DNA of 18,364 nt from an uncultured Lachnospiraceae bacterium (GCA_902803155.1 CADCOU010000189.1:1-18364); one strand, 5' to 3'; numbered from the stretch's first letter, positions 1 through 7,214 are shown. Numbers and translations: made by a program. Notes: generated by a model from the letters alone, not told the origin.

Positions 1-168
1 CCGGGATACGAGAAAGAGATCGCGCAGTACAAGGAGATGGACGAGGACGTCCTCACTTATGCACTGTTCCCGCAGGTTGCGATCGACTACTTCAAGTATC
101 GCCAGGCTCAGGAGACCGGAGTGGATCCGGCAGCAGGAGATACCGCAAACAAGGCTTATCCTGTATAA
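1..168 (+). CDS. C-terminal end of an oxaloacetate decarboxylase alpha / pyruvate carboxylase subunit B-like protein (partial)
   Basis: The reading frame is open from the first base to a TAA at 166-168, giving 55 residues; the 5' part lies outside the window. The stretch EDVLTYALFPQVAIDYFKYR resembles the end of the post-catalytic (PYC_OADA) domain of OadA/PycB carboxyltransferase subunits, which move CO2 between biotin and pyruvate/oxaloacetate. After it come only about 23 residues, with no alanine/proline linker and no biotinyl domain (no MKM-type lysine motif). This subunit would therefore need a separate biotin carrier, as many clostridial OadA proteins do. A terminator follows 30 bases after the stop, so it is not cotranscribed with the next operon. 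The call rests on a short C-terminal match remembered from the family. Confidence 0.6.
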   Translation, partial: PGYEKEIAQYKEMDEDVLTYALFPQVAIDYFKYRQAQETGVDPAAGDTANKAYPV

Positions 169-197
169 GGCTGAGAAAACAAAAGAGATTTTTCGGG

Positions 198-228
198 CCC
201 GGAGAAGTTCATTCTCCGGGTCTTCTTA
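198..228 (+). terminator. Rho-independent terminator after the carboxylase-like gene
   Basis: A perfect 9-bp stem (198-206 CCCGGAGAA with 212-220 TTCTCCGGG) closes a 5-base loop and is followed by the T-rich tract TCTTCTT. It sits 30 bases past the stop at 168. Confidence 0.85.
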
Positions 229-262
229 TGCCAGCCCGGCGTCAGGTACCGATTCTGTCAAT

Positions 263-300
263 TCAGGTTGACTTCTAACTGAAGTTTTTTTATACTAACT
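263..300 (+). promoter_or_regulatory. Candidate operator: imperfect palindrome and CTAACT repeat overlapping the promoter
   Basis: Positions 263-284 form an imperfect palindrome: TTCAG-G-TT at one end, AACTGAA at the other. It covers the -35 box. CTAACT occurs at 275-280 and again at 295-300, 20 bp apart, the second copy overlapping the -10. The AGGTT...TAAC layout recalls DtxR/IdeR boxes but is 2 bp too long for that consensus. Because the first gene of the operon encodes a DtxR-family repressor, autoregulation by metal is the natural guess; it is inferred only. Confidence 0.4.
268..296 (+). promoter_or_regulatory. Sigma-A promoter of the metal-regulator operon
   Basis: The -35 TTGACT (268-273) and -10 TATACT (291-296) are separated by exactly 17 bp, one mismatch each from consensus. 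Transcription should begin near 303, leaving a leader of about 75 bases before the ATG at 378. The core is overlapped by possible operator repeats (see the entry at 263-300). Confidence 0.8.
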
Positions 301-317
301 CTAAGTAACAGTGCAGA

Positions 318-334
318 ACAGCCGTCACGGCTGT
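318..334 (+). promoter_or_regulatory. Palindrome/hairpin in the leader of the metal-regulator operon
   Basis: ACAGCCG (318-324), loop TCA, CGGCTGT (328-334): a perfect 7-bp inverted repeat lying in the predicted 5' leader, 15 bases after the expected transcription start. It could be an RNA hairpin or a protein-binding palindrome. There is no T-run after it, so it is not a simple terminator. Confidence 0.4.
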
Positions 335-377
335 GTCACCGGCACCGGCGGGATGTCGGAAGGAAAGGGCAGTCATT

Positions 378-746
378 ATGGTACCAACAGAATCAGCTGA
401 GAATTATCTGGAAGCTATACTGGTTCTCAGTAAGGAGAAGCCTGTCGTCAGAAGCGTTGATGTATCGAATCACACCGGATTCCGCAAGTCGAGCATCTCG
501 ATCGCTATGAAGAACCTGAAGGCGGAAGGTTACATCACCATCAGTCCGGAAGGCTACATCTACCTGACCGAGAGCGGTATGAAGATCGCTTCCATGATCT
601 ATGAACGTCATCAGGTGCTTTCCCAGTGGTTTATCCGTCTGGGAGTCAACGAGAAGGTCGCGGTGGAGGATGCCTGCAGGATCGAACATGACATCAGTGA
701 GGAGAGCTTTGGCGCGATCAAAAAATACATTGATTCACATTCATGA
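378..746 (+). CDS. DtxR/MntR-family metal-dependent transcriptional repressor (short form)
   Basis: A 122-residue protein made of an N-terminal winged helix (about residues 5-65; recognition-helix segment RKSSISIAMKNL) and a dimerisation/metal-binding domain (66-120), without the C-terminal SH3-like domain of full-length DtxR. By eye alignment to MntR, the metal ligands are E12, H78, E103 and H104. MntR Asp8 becomes N9, and MntR Glu99 becomes C100, the residue DtxR uses. The mix makes Fe versus Mn selectivity uncertain. The ATG at 378 is chosen because AAGG/AAAGGG lies at 362-369; an in-frame ATG at 333 lacks this. It has its own promoter, and the stop overlaps the ATG of the acyltransferase gene (ATGA at 743-746), so the two are translationally coupled. 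It probably senses Mn2+ or Fe2+ and controls at least this operon. The family is well supported; the metal and targets are inferred. Confidence 0.85.
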   Translation: MVPTESAENYLEAILVLSKEKPVVRSVDVSNHTGFRKSSISIAMKNLKAEGYITISPEGYIYLTESGMKIASMIYERHQVLSQWFIRLGVNEKVAVEDACRIEHDISEESFGAIKKYIDSHS

Positions 747-1780
747 GTAATACGGATAATAACGTTCAGAGCGGAAAGAGAAGATATACCGAGGTCGATA
801 TAGCAAGAGGCATCGGTATTCTTTTTGTTGTCCTCGGACACGCGATCAAGCAGACGGAAGTCTCTGCGGGATGGATCCGCGTGCTCACGTATTTTATATA
901 CAGTTTTCATATGCCGCTGTTCTTCTGTCTGTCGGGATTCGTCTCAGCGAAGATCCTGACGATGAACAGGCAGCAGCGCCTGCATTATATAGGGGACAGG
1001 GCGTGGAGACTTCTGATCCCGTATTTTGTGATCGGCCTGATCTACATCCCGGTCAAGCTGAAGTTCAGCGCCGCGGCAGTGAAGCCGTTTACCGTATCGG
1101 ACATCCCGAAACTTTTCATCGGGCAGAATCCGGATGTATCCCTGTGGTTCCTCTATGTGCTGTTTATCATAGAGCTGGCGTGCGCGCTGGTGATCAACAC
1201 ATGGAATTTCCGATCCATATGGTACGGAAGCTTCTTTTTGAGCGTCGCCGTCTACTGGGCCAATCTGGACATACGGGTGTTGAAGTACCTGTTCTTCTTC
1301 CTGGCCGGCATCTGGGTGCGGCTGAAGTTCGAAGACTGTCGCAGAGACGGGATCGAAGATCCGATGGGCGGACAGGCGCTGCTAGCATTTCTGGCGCTTG
1401 TGACATACCTGGCGGGGCTCATTTTCCTGTACCGGACGACTATAACCGTTACTTTCATGCTGACCAGCGTCTGCGGCACCTACCTGGTCTTCTGGTTCTC
1501 ATCCGCCATGGTATACAATATCGACGGAGAACCCAGACAGCCGGGCGGGATCGGGAGAACGTTCCTGACGCTGGGTCTGTTTTCAATGGATATCTACATC
1601 CTGCATGAACCGATCATGACTGCTTTGAAACTGGTCCTGTGGAACAGGCTGGGACTGAATTATATACTGTGCACGGTGATCCTGTTCATTGCGGCCCTGT
1701 GCCTGCCGATCCCGCTGTCAAAATGGATCGTGAGGAAGATCAAACCGCTGCGGATTCTGCTGTTCGGGGAGCGAAGATAA
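743..1780 (+). CDS. Acyltransferase 3 (OafA/YrhL-type) integral membrane protein
   Basis: 345 residues, almost entirely hydrophobic helices (about ten). The N-terminus has the family signature: VDIARGIGILFVVLGH with the conserved His33 in TM1, then SFHMPLFFCLSGF (His56) and a basic RAWRLLIPYF segment. Members move acetyl or other acyl groups across the membrane onto O-antigens, peptidoglycan, teichoic acids or exopolysaccharides. Length matches the stand-alone AT3 domain, and no extracellular SGNH domain is fused. It starts within the stop of the repressor gene (4-base overlap) with no clear ribosome binding site of its own, so it depends on coupling. The next gene follows without a gap. Acyl donor and target glycan cannot be told from sequence. 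Confidence 0.85.
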   Translation: MSNTDNNVQSGKRRYTEVDIARGIGILFVVLGHAIKQTEVSAGWIRVLTYFIYSFHMPLFFCLSGFVSAKILTMNRQQRLHYIGDRAWRLLIPYFVIGLIYIPVKLKFSAAAVKPFTVSDIPKLFIGQNPDVSLWFLYVLFIIELACALVINTWNFRSIWYGSFFLSVAVYWANLDIRVLKYLFFFLAGIWVRLKFEDCRRDGIEDPMGGQALLAFLALVTYLAGLIFLYRTTITVTFMLTSVCGTYLVFWFSSAMVYNIDGEPRQPGGIGRTFLTLGLFSMDIYILHEPIMTALKLVLWNRLGLNYILCTVILFIAALCLPIPLSKWIVRKIKPLRILLFGERR

Positions 1781-2239
1781 TTGAAGACGAAAGAAAACCG
1801 TGTCATGTTCTATATCACATGGGGCTGCGTAATCGTTACAGCAGTCCTCATTGTTGTGACGCTGCTCCGTTCCCACAGGCCCAGTCAGGGAAAACCCTAT
1901 GAACGGCTGACAGCGGAAGAGGCGCGCGAGTATATGAGTTACGAGCCGGAATACCGGATCGTGGACGTGCGTTCTCCTGAGCTGTATCGGGAGGGGCATT
2001 TGGATCATGCGGTCAACATCGGGTATGACCGGATGGTGGAGCTGGCGGACAAAGTGCTTGAAGACCGGGGGATAACGGTATATGTGTACGGGGAAACCTC
2101 GGAGCAGAGCTGCGCAGCCGCGCAGAAGCTGAGTGATATCGGGTATATATCCGTCGCGGAGATCGGCAGCTATGATGACTGGACAATGGCAGAGACAGAG
2201 ACGGAGACAGAAGGAATCCTAACGAATGTGCTCGGATAG
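1781..2239 (+). CDS. Membrane-anchored rhodanese-like domain protein lacking the catalytic cysteine
   Basis: 152 residues, starting at a TTG immediately after the acyltransferase stop; a GGGGAG element lies about 10 bases upstream. Residues 8-29 form one TM helix, followed by a rhodanese fold (about 42-137) with the typical IVDVRSPELYREGHLDHAVNI segment and a W near the end. The active-site loop reads YVYGETSEQS, so the sulfur-carrying Cys of the usual YC-x-S-G-x-R-S loop is replaced by Gly104. Cys111 lies seven residues later and is not in the catalytic position. Sulfurtransferase activity is therefore unlikely; a binding or scaffolding role is more plausible. The C-terminus is an acidic ETETETE tail. 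The orientation of the domain (inside or outside) is uncertain. Confidence 0.78.
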   Translation: MKTKENRVMFYITWGCVIVTAVLIVVTLLRSHRPSQGKPYERLTAEEAREYMSYEPEYRIVDVRSPELYREGHLDHAVNIGYDRMVELADKVLEDRGITVYVYGETSEQSCAAAQKLSDIGYISVAEIGSYDDWTMAETETETEGILTNVLG

Positions 2240-2326
2240 CGTCTGCTGCTGAGCCGACGGAGGATATACAGGAATGACTGATCCCGGAGACGGTTTTTCC
2301 GGGAATGACGAGGGAGGAAGAGAGCG

Positions 2327-4021
2327 ATGGAACGTATCAGGGCGTGGGCGGACAGGAATCGGGGGAAACTGTGGTTTTGCCTTGCGCTGAATATTCTTAT
2401 GCTTCTGGTATATCTGGCGCTGATGAGGCCGGAGTTCGATTCGAATGACGACCTGAACATTGCGCTCTTTGTCAATCTCGGGCGTCCGGTCCAGGATGCC
2501 CACTGGCTCTTTTCCAACTGGATCCTCGGATCAGTCTGTGCGTTTCTGTACCGGATCACGAATATGATCCCCTGGTACGGACTGATGCAGTACGCAGGGC
2601 TTCTTGCCGCGTTTACCGCTGTCACCTGGGTGATCCAGCGGATGTTCCGGAGCGGGGCTGCGATCCTGCTGTCCATGGTGACGCTGAATTTCTTCGCCGC
2701 GGATGCCTATATAACGGTGCAGTTCACCAAGACTGCCGGCATCTGCGCGGCGGCAGGTCTTTTCCTGGTCGTCTTCGCGGTTATTCAGGAGAAGGTGAGG
2801 ATCCTTCCGCTCATTTTCGGTATACTGATCACGGCGTACGGCTTCATGTACCGTCATCTGGAAGCGGACATGATGTTTGCCCTGTGGGCGGTATTCGGCC
2901 TGTACCTTCTGCTGCGCCTGCGCTGCGATGTGCAGGATCATCTCCTCAGAAGGGCGGTGCGCTATATCGGACTGTTTGCACTGACGCTCGGCGTCTGTGT
3001 CGGCTGCAGGCTGGTCGACCGGTACGAGTATCACATCGCTCCCGATGCGGCGGCCTATGAAAAGATCAATGACGCCAGGTCGGCGCTGACGGATTACGGT
3101 TTTCCGAAGTTCGAAGAAAACACGGAACTGTTCGAATCTCTCGGAATCACTTACAACGCCTACAAGCTGTTTTCAAAATGGAATTTCTATGATCCGGACG
3201 TATTCACGCTGGATAAGATGGAGAAACTGATTGCGGTACAGAACCGGAAAAAGGTCTCCCTGTCTACGCTGAAGGATTTTCTGGATGTCTATCCGGCCAA
3301 GTGGTTTGAGAATCCCATGTTCTACTGCTTCCTCGCGCTCCTTATAATAGTGCTGATACACGGAAGGAGAGAGTGGAGGACCTGGGTCGAAGTGATCCTG
3401 CTGATCCTGGCGCTCGGAGCGCTGTTCTACTACATGTATCTGCAGGGCAGGTTCAATCTGCAGCGGGTGGATGATCCGATCTGGCTGTGCGCCAGCCTGA
3501 TCCTGCTGTACCTGATACAGCCGGAACGGTTCAATCTCCCGGTACGGTATGCATGGACATTTGTCCTGGTCATACTTGTGCTGAATCAGAATACATGGAG
3601 AGAGACCTGGCGCCACAACACCAGGAAAAAGGCGGAGAAAATGGCTGTTTCGGCCAACTTCAGCGCGGGCGTCAGCAGAGATACAGAACATCTGTACCTG
3701 ACAAAGGCCGGGTTGTATGCGGTATCTCCGGGTTACGGGCCCCTGTCCCTGGTTCCGGTGGGGGTCGCATCCAATATGGCAGTGCTGGGCGGCTGGCCGG
3801 CCGGCAGCGTACCGTACAACGCCACTCTGAAGAACTATGGCATGACGAACCCGTACAGAGACTGCGTCAACAATGAGAAGGTCTATCTGATCGACAATGA
3901 CATCAACCTCACTCTGAATTATATCCGCGAATACTACGACATGGATGCGCAGGCGGTTGAAGTGGGGAAATTTGACGAAGACAACGTGATGTACCAGATC
4001 GTGTCAGAGAAGAAAGAGTAA
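2327..4021 (+). CDS. Multipass membrane protein with GT-C glycosyltransferase-like topology, function unknown
   Basis: 564 residues with a good ribosome binding site (GGGAGGA at 2312-2318). Residues 15-33 form TM1 and are followed by an extracytoplasmic loop with clustered acids D38-S-N-D41-D42. GT-C enzymes that use polyprenyl-phosphate sugars place their catalytic Asp there. About ten more helices follow, with a soluble segment around residues 240-325 and a C-terminal soluble domain of about 130 residues after the last helix. I do not recognise the specific family; GtrII-like or other lipid-linked sugar transferases are possible. It is 87 bases after the rhodanese-like gene, probably in the same operon, and is closed by a strong terminator. 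A role in adding sugar to a surface polymer is inferred from topology and neighbours only. Confidence 0.6.
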   Translation: MERIRAWADRNRGKLWFCLALNILMLLVYLALMRPEFDSNDDLNIALFVNLGRPVQDAHWLFSNWILGSVCAFLYRITNMIPWYGLMQYAGLLAAFTAVTWVIQRMFRSGAAILLSMVTLNFFAADAYITVQFTKTAGICAAAGLFLVVFAVIQEKVRILPLIFGILITAYGFMYRHLEADMMFALWAVFGLYLLLRLRCDVQDHLLRRAVRYIGLFALTLGVCVGCRLVDRYEYHIAPDAAAYEKINDARSALTDYGFPKFEENTELFESLGITYNAYKLFSKWNFYDPDVFTLDKMEKLIAVQNRKKVSLSTLKDFLDVYPAKWFENPMFYCFLALLIIVLIHGRREWRTWVEVILLILALGALFYYMYLQGRFNLQRVDDPIWLCASLILLYLIQPERFNLPVRYAWTFVLVILVLNQNTWRETWRHNTRKKAEKMAVSANFSAGVSRDTEHLYLTKAGLYAVSPGYGPLSLVPVGVASNMAVLGGWPAGSVPYNATLKNYGMTNPYRDCVNNEKVYLIDNDINLTLNYIREYYDMDAQAVEVGKFDEDNVMYQIVSEKKE

Positions 4022-4061
4022 GGCGCACAGCCCGCACCCGTTTTTTGTTAGCGTCGTTCAT

Positions 4062-4105
4062 AGAAAGAGGGTACCTCGCATAAATGCGGGTACCCTCTTT
4101 TTCTG
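4062..4105 (+). terminator. Bidirectional terminator between convergent genes
   Basis: A 12-bp perfect stem (4064-4075 AAAGAGGGTACC with 4089-4100 GGTACCCTCTTT) is extended by CGCA/TGCG (4077-4080 with 4085-4088) with one bulged T, and closed by a TAAA loop. A T-run follows on the plus strand, and the minus strand also has T-rich flanks. It sits between the GT-C-like gene (+) and the wbqC-like gene (-) and should stop both. Confidence 0.93.
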
Positions 4106-4122
4106 CATTGGCATAAATGTGT

Positions 4123-4818
4123 TTATTGAAAGCTCAGCATGTACTTCGGGGCGTCCGGGCCTGTCATGAAGAGCAGGTCGAGGATGCTTACGTTGTGTAC
4201 GAAATCGCCGTGGAGCTGCGGATACTCCGGGTATCCTTCATAGCTCATGTACGCCAGTTCCACACCGGCTTTTTCAAATACTTCGTCGACAATATAGTCT
4301 TTTGCGGCAGGACCGGAGAGATACCAGGATCCGCCTGCAGATTTGACCAGCTCTGCCAGTCTTTCCGTCTTGCCCTCGGCAAGCGGGTAGTCGGACGACA
4401 TGGTGATCTTTGTCCCGATCCCGAGGATGTCACAGATCTTCTGGAGGAACATGCGGTTGATGTCACTCAGGTAATCGAGCTGTTCTGCCTTCTCGTAGAG
4501 CTCCTCCAGAACGGGCTCGTAGAGTTTGAAGTAAGGAGCATGTGCGTAACACAGCTGGATCGCCCGGAGATGCTCCTGGGTCCACTTGTGGCCTGTGACC
4601 ATCGTCTCATTGATCTTCTGGTAGAACTTTCCTTTGGTGTCCACCGGGATGGTGAGCCACTGGAGACCGTTCGCGGTCTTGATCTGGTTGCGGTTCCTCC
4701 AGTCCCTCCTGGTATACTGCATATCATCGTACAGAATAAATTCATCGACCATATTGATGATATCAAAATACCCTTTCCACGGAATGTAATTGGACTGCAG
4801 GATCGCTACCTTCTTCAT
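4123..4818 (-). CDS. WbqC-family protein
   Basis: 231 residues, typical full length for the family. The N-terminus carries the family pattern: AILQSNYIPWKGYFDII followed by VDEFILYDDMQYTRRDW, RNRNQIKT and WLTIPV, with conserved aromatic, Asp and Arg residues; HGDFVHNVSILDLLF ends the domain. There is no signal peptide or TM helix, so it is cytoplasmic. WbqC proteins occur in O-antigen, capsule and similar glycan gene clusters, but their reaction is poorly defined; modification of an amino-sugar or nucleotide-sugar intermediate has been suggested for the group. The ATG at 4818 is preceded by AAGAAGGG at a good distance. It is divergent from the ATP-grasp operon, with back-to-back promoters in a 170-bp gap. 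Family assignment is firm; role inferred. Confidence 0.88.
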   Translation of the reverse strand: MKKVAILQSNYIPWKGYFDIINMVDEFILYDDMQYTRRDWRNRNQIKTANGLQWLTIPVDTKGKFYQKINETMVTGHKWTQEHLRAIQLCYAHAPYFKLYEPVLEELYEKAEQLDYLSDINRMFLQKICDILGIGTKITMSSDYPLAEGKTERLAELVKSAGGSWYLSGPAAKDYIVDEVFEKAGVELAYMSYEGYPEYPQLHGDFVHNVSILDLLFMTGPDAPKYMLSFQ

Positions 4819-4871
4819 CAGTTTACCCTTCTTAAGACATAATTTGTTTTATTCTTGACCACAACATCACT

Positions 4872-4899
4872 ATCATACCCGTTTCCGGCGAAAATGCAA
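4872..4899 (-). promoter_or_regulatory. Candidate promoter of the wbqC-like gene
   Basis: On the minus strand TTGCAT (4899-4894) and TATGAT (4877-4872) are 16 bp apart. A start near 4865 would give a leader of about 47 bases to the ATG at 4818. Acceptable match, not perfect. Confidence 0.5.
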
Positions 4900-4906
4900 T
4901 GATTCT

Positions 4907-4935
4907 TTGACAAATAAGTACCGCAATTCTATAAT
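4907..4935 (+). promoter_or_regulatory. Perfect consensus sigma-A promoter of the ATP-grasp/GT2 operon
   Basis: TTGACA (4907-4912), 17-bp spacer, TATAAT (4930-4935). Transcription is expected near 4942, about 47 bases before the GTG start at 4989. It lies back to back with the wbqC promoter. Confidence 0.9.
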
Positions 4936-4974
4936 CACTTGCAGAAAGAGGGCGCAGAATGAGCCCTGTAAGTC

Positions 4975-4981
4975 AGGAGGA
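4975..4981 (+). promoter_or_regulatory. Ribosome binding site that decides the ATP-grasp start
   Basis: AGGAGGA at 4975-4981, 7 bases before GTG 4989. The upstream in-frame ATG at 4959 has only a weaker AAAGAGGG site. Starting at the GTG also makes the protein align end to end with its paralogue at 16563-17741. Confidence 0.75.
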
Positions 4982-4988
4982 GACGCAG

Positions 4989-6170
4989 GTGGGAAAAACA
5001 CTTCTGGTCCTTGGCGCCAGTTATTCTCAGATCCCGCTGTTTAAGGCAGCCGCAGGGCTTGGAGTGAAGACCCTTGCCGCGACGATACCGGGACCATATG
5101 CGGGTATCCCGTACGCGGATGAGGTGCTGTACTGTGATATCACAAAGCCGGATGAAGTGCTCCGTGCCGTCGAAGAGACAAGGATCGACGGCGTTACCAC
5201 ATGCTGCATGGATGTCGGCACGAGGACGATGGGATATCTGTGCGGGAAGCTTTCCCTGCCGGGCCCCGGGATCGGTGCGGAAGCTGCATGCGACAAGCTG
5301 CTTCAGAAGGAACTGTACAGAAAGGCCGGGGTCAGGACCGCCCCGTTCCGGAAGGTCTCGGGCAGAGAAGAACTGATCAGCGCCTGTCGGGAGATCGGGT
5401 TTCCGCTGATGCTCAAGGCGGTTGACCTGATGGGCAGCCGCGGGATCTTCCGCGTCGATACCGTGGAAGAGGCTCTGGCACGCTATCCGGAAGTCATGGA
5501 GCAGACAGGAAAGGATTACTGCCTTGCGGAGAAGTTCCTCACCGGAACCATGTTCGGGGTGGAGGCGATGATGAGCAGAGGCACTCCGGCATATGTGCTG
5601 CCTCTTGGAAATGACCTCCATGACGGGAACCCGCCGTTTCCGCAGGGGCACCATGTTCCCTGGGAAAAAGCAGAGGAACTCGGCGATCGGATACGGACAT
5701 TTACACAGAAAGTATGTGAAGCCCTGGAATTTGACAACTGTGCTCTGGACATGGACTGCATGCTGGCGGACGGGGAACTGTGGATTATAGAAGCTACTCC
5801 GAGAGCCGGAGCGACTGCGATCACGGATATGGTCGGGATCTACTACGGGATCGATTACTTTGAAGCAATCGTCCGCTGCGCGCTGGGTGAAGACGTTTCC
5901 GGTATGTTTACCGGAGAGGAGATGACTCCAAACGCGACCTGGCTGATCGGTGCCGACCGGACCGGAGTGCTGGAGGAGATCAGGCTGCCCCGGGAACTGC
6001 CGGAGGAAGTCGTTGATCTGTCGTTCAATGTCACGCCGGGAGAGTCTGTCAGAAAGTTTTCTTCCGGAAGGGACCGGCTCGGACAGATTATTGTAAAGGG
6101 CAGCAGTGCCGGTGAATGCGGCAGAATGATCCGGAACACGCTCCGGAATGTAGAAATAGTAGTGAGATAG
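4989..6170 (+). CDS. ATP-grasp ligase, first paralogue
   Basis: 393 residues from a GTG start chosen for its strong AGGAGGA site. It has an N-terminal Rossmann-like preATP domain (LLVLGASYSQIPLFKAA, residues 4-21), then the ATP-grasp fold: K143 (MLKAVD), Gly-rich loop G149-S-R-G152, E181 (AEKF), metal ligand E268. The usual E-x-N-P-R metal motif reads E268-A-T-P-R272-A-G, so Asn is Thr. It resembles the carboxylate-amine ligase branch related to CPSase large subunit and PurK/PurT: it would activate a carboxylate as an acyl phosphate and join it to an amine or similar nucleophile. No TM or signal peptide; cytoplasmic. It lies 66 bases upstream of a GT2 gene under one promoter. It aligns nearly without gaps with the ATP-grasp at 16563. 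Substrate unknown. Confidence 0.87.
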   Translation: MGKTLLVLGASYSQIPLFKAAAGLGVKTLAATIPGPYAGIPYADEVLYCDITKPDEVLRAVEETRIDGVTTCCMDVGTRTMGYLCGKLSLPGPGIGAEAACDKLLQKELYRKAGVRTAPFRKVSGREELISACREIGFPLMLKAVDLMGSRGIFRVDTVEEALARYPEVMEQTGKDYCLAEKFLTGTMFGVEAMMSRGTPAYVLPLGNDLHDGNPPFPQGHHVPWEKAEELGDRIRTFTQKVCEALEFDNCALDMDCMLADGELWIIEATPRAGATAITDMVGIYYGIDYFEAIVRCALGEDVSGMFTGEEMTPNATWLIGADRTGVLEEIRLPRELPEEVVDLSFNVTPGESVRKFSSGRDRLGQIIVKGSSAGECGRMIRNTLRNVEIVVR

Positions 6171-6236
6171 CGCAGAGAGACTGTGCTTCCGCATCAGCCT
6201 GTACGGCAGGGATCTGCCGGCAGCATGAGGACAGAT

Positions 6237-7214
6237 ATGCTGGTTTCGATTGTAATACCCTGTTATAACTCCGAGAAAACGATCGGCATGGTTGCGGATC
6301 AGTGCATGGAATGCTTTTCCGGATGGGAAGGCTATGAATGTGAGATGATCCTGGTAAATGACCATTCCCGCGACGACACCTATGCGGAGATCCTGAAGTG
6401 CAGGGACCGCTATCCCGGAAAGATCACAGCAATTAATCTGGCGAAGAATTTCGGACAGCATGCCGCGATCCTGGCAGGACTTCACTATGTGAGCGGAGAA
6501 CTTATCGTCGGTATGGACGACGATCTGCAGAACCGGCCGGAGCAGATCCGTCTGTTCCTGGATAAAATGCAGGAAGGCTATGACGTCGTCTTCGGAATCT
6601 ACCGGAAACGCCGCTTTAACCCGATTAAAAATCTGTTCGGCAAGATCAGCCAGTTTCTGCTGTTTCACCTGGTTGACCGCCCCAGGGGGATCGAGATGAG
6701 CTCTTTCTGGTGTGCCAGGGATTTCGTGGTGAGAGAGATCCGGAAGTACAACGGCAATGATGCATTTGTCCAGCTCCTTTTCGCAAGGACGACCGACAAT
6801 ATGGCAGATATTACCGTAGAGCACTACGCCAGAGAGTACGGAAGATCCAATTATACTTTCCGCAAGGGCCTGAAACTGTTCATGACATTCATGGATTATT
6901 CTTCGATCCCGCTCAGAGTGTCCAATATCCTGGGCATCCTGTTTTCTGCTGCAGGGTTTATCGCGACGATCGTAGTGATCATCAGGAAACTGCTGGATCC
7001 GACGATCCAGACCGGCTGGTCTTCACTGATGTGTCTTATGCTGATCGTATCCGGCATGCTGTTCCTGATGCTGGGGATCATGGGGGAATACATCGGGAAA
7101 CTGGTTAACTCCTCCAGCGGAAAACCTCTTTATGTGATCCGGGAAGTGAGAGAAGCATCGCAGAGGGATGCGGAAGAACCGGAGAAAGAAGAGGACGATC
7201 CGTCAGATACATGA
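6237..7214 (+). CDS. GT2 glycosyltransferase with two C-terminal TM helices (DPM1/CsbB/GtrB-like), first paralogue
   Basis: 325 residues from the ATG at 6237 (GAGGA at 6227-6231, 5 bases away), which matches the MLxSxVIPCY start of the paralogue at 15559. A GTG at 6183 or ATG at 6225 would add a tail with no homology. Residues 1-215 are a GT-A fold: VSIVIPCYNS, VND42, and the metal-binding D94-D-D96 in GMDDDLQNRPEQ. Two TM helices follow at about 228-250 and 264-287 and end in GIMGEYIGKL. This architecture transfers a sugar from a nucleotide sugar to undecaprenyl phosphate on the cytoplasmic face (as CsbB, GtrB and ArnC do); a GT-C partner uses it outside. The tail is strongly acidic (EEPEKEEDDPSDT). 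Second gene of the ATP-grasp operon. The sugar is unknown. Confidence 0.88.
   Translation: MLVSIVIPCYNSEKTIGMVADQCMECFSGWEGYECEMILVNDHSRDDTYAEILKCRDRYPGKITAINLAKNFGQHAAILAGLHYVSGELIVGMDDDLQNRPEQIRLFLDKMQEGYDVVFGIYRKRRFNPIKNLFGKISQFLLFHLVDRPRGIEMSSFWCARDFVVREIRKYNGNDAFVQLLFARTTDNMADITVEHYAREYGRSNYTFRKGLKLFMTFMDYSSIPLRVSNILGILFSAAGFIATIVVIIRKLLDPTIQTGWSSLMCLMLIVSGMLFLMLGIMGEYIGKLVNSSSGKPLYVIREVREASQRDAEEPEKEEDDPSDT

Noticed and set aside
59..271. 70-codon open frame over the end of the carboxylase-like gene
   Set aside because: Out of frame with the real gene, runs through the terminator and has an Arg/Ser-rich, unfamiliar sequence.
2282..2304. TCCCGGA/TCCGGGA stem-loop between the rhodanese-like and GT-C-like genes
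   Set aside because: Seven-bp stem with no T-run after it, directly before a ribosome binding site; not convincing as a terminator, so the genes are treated as one operon.
4117..4842. 241-codon open frame on the plus strand
   Set aside because: Complement of the WbqC-family gene, which has clear family motifs and a ribosome binding site.
4935..6824. 629-codon open frame on the minus strand
   Set aside because: It is antisense to the ATP-grasp and GT2 genes, has no ribosome binding site or protein-like motif, and its His/Arg/Gln/Pro-rich composition is typical of a shadow frame.
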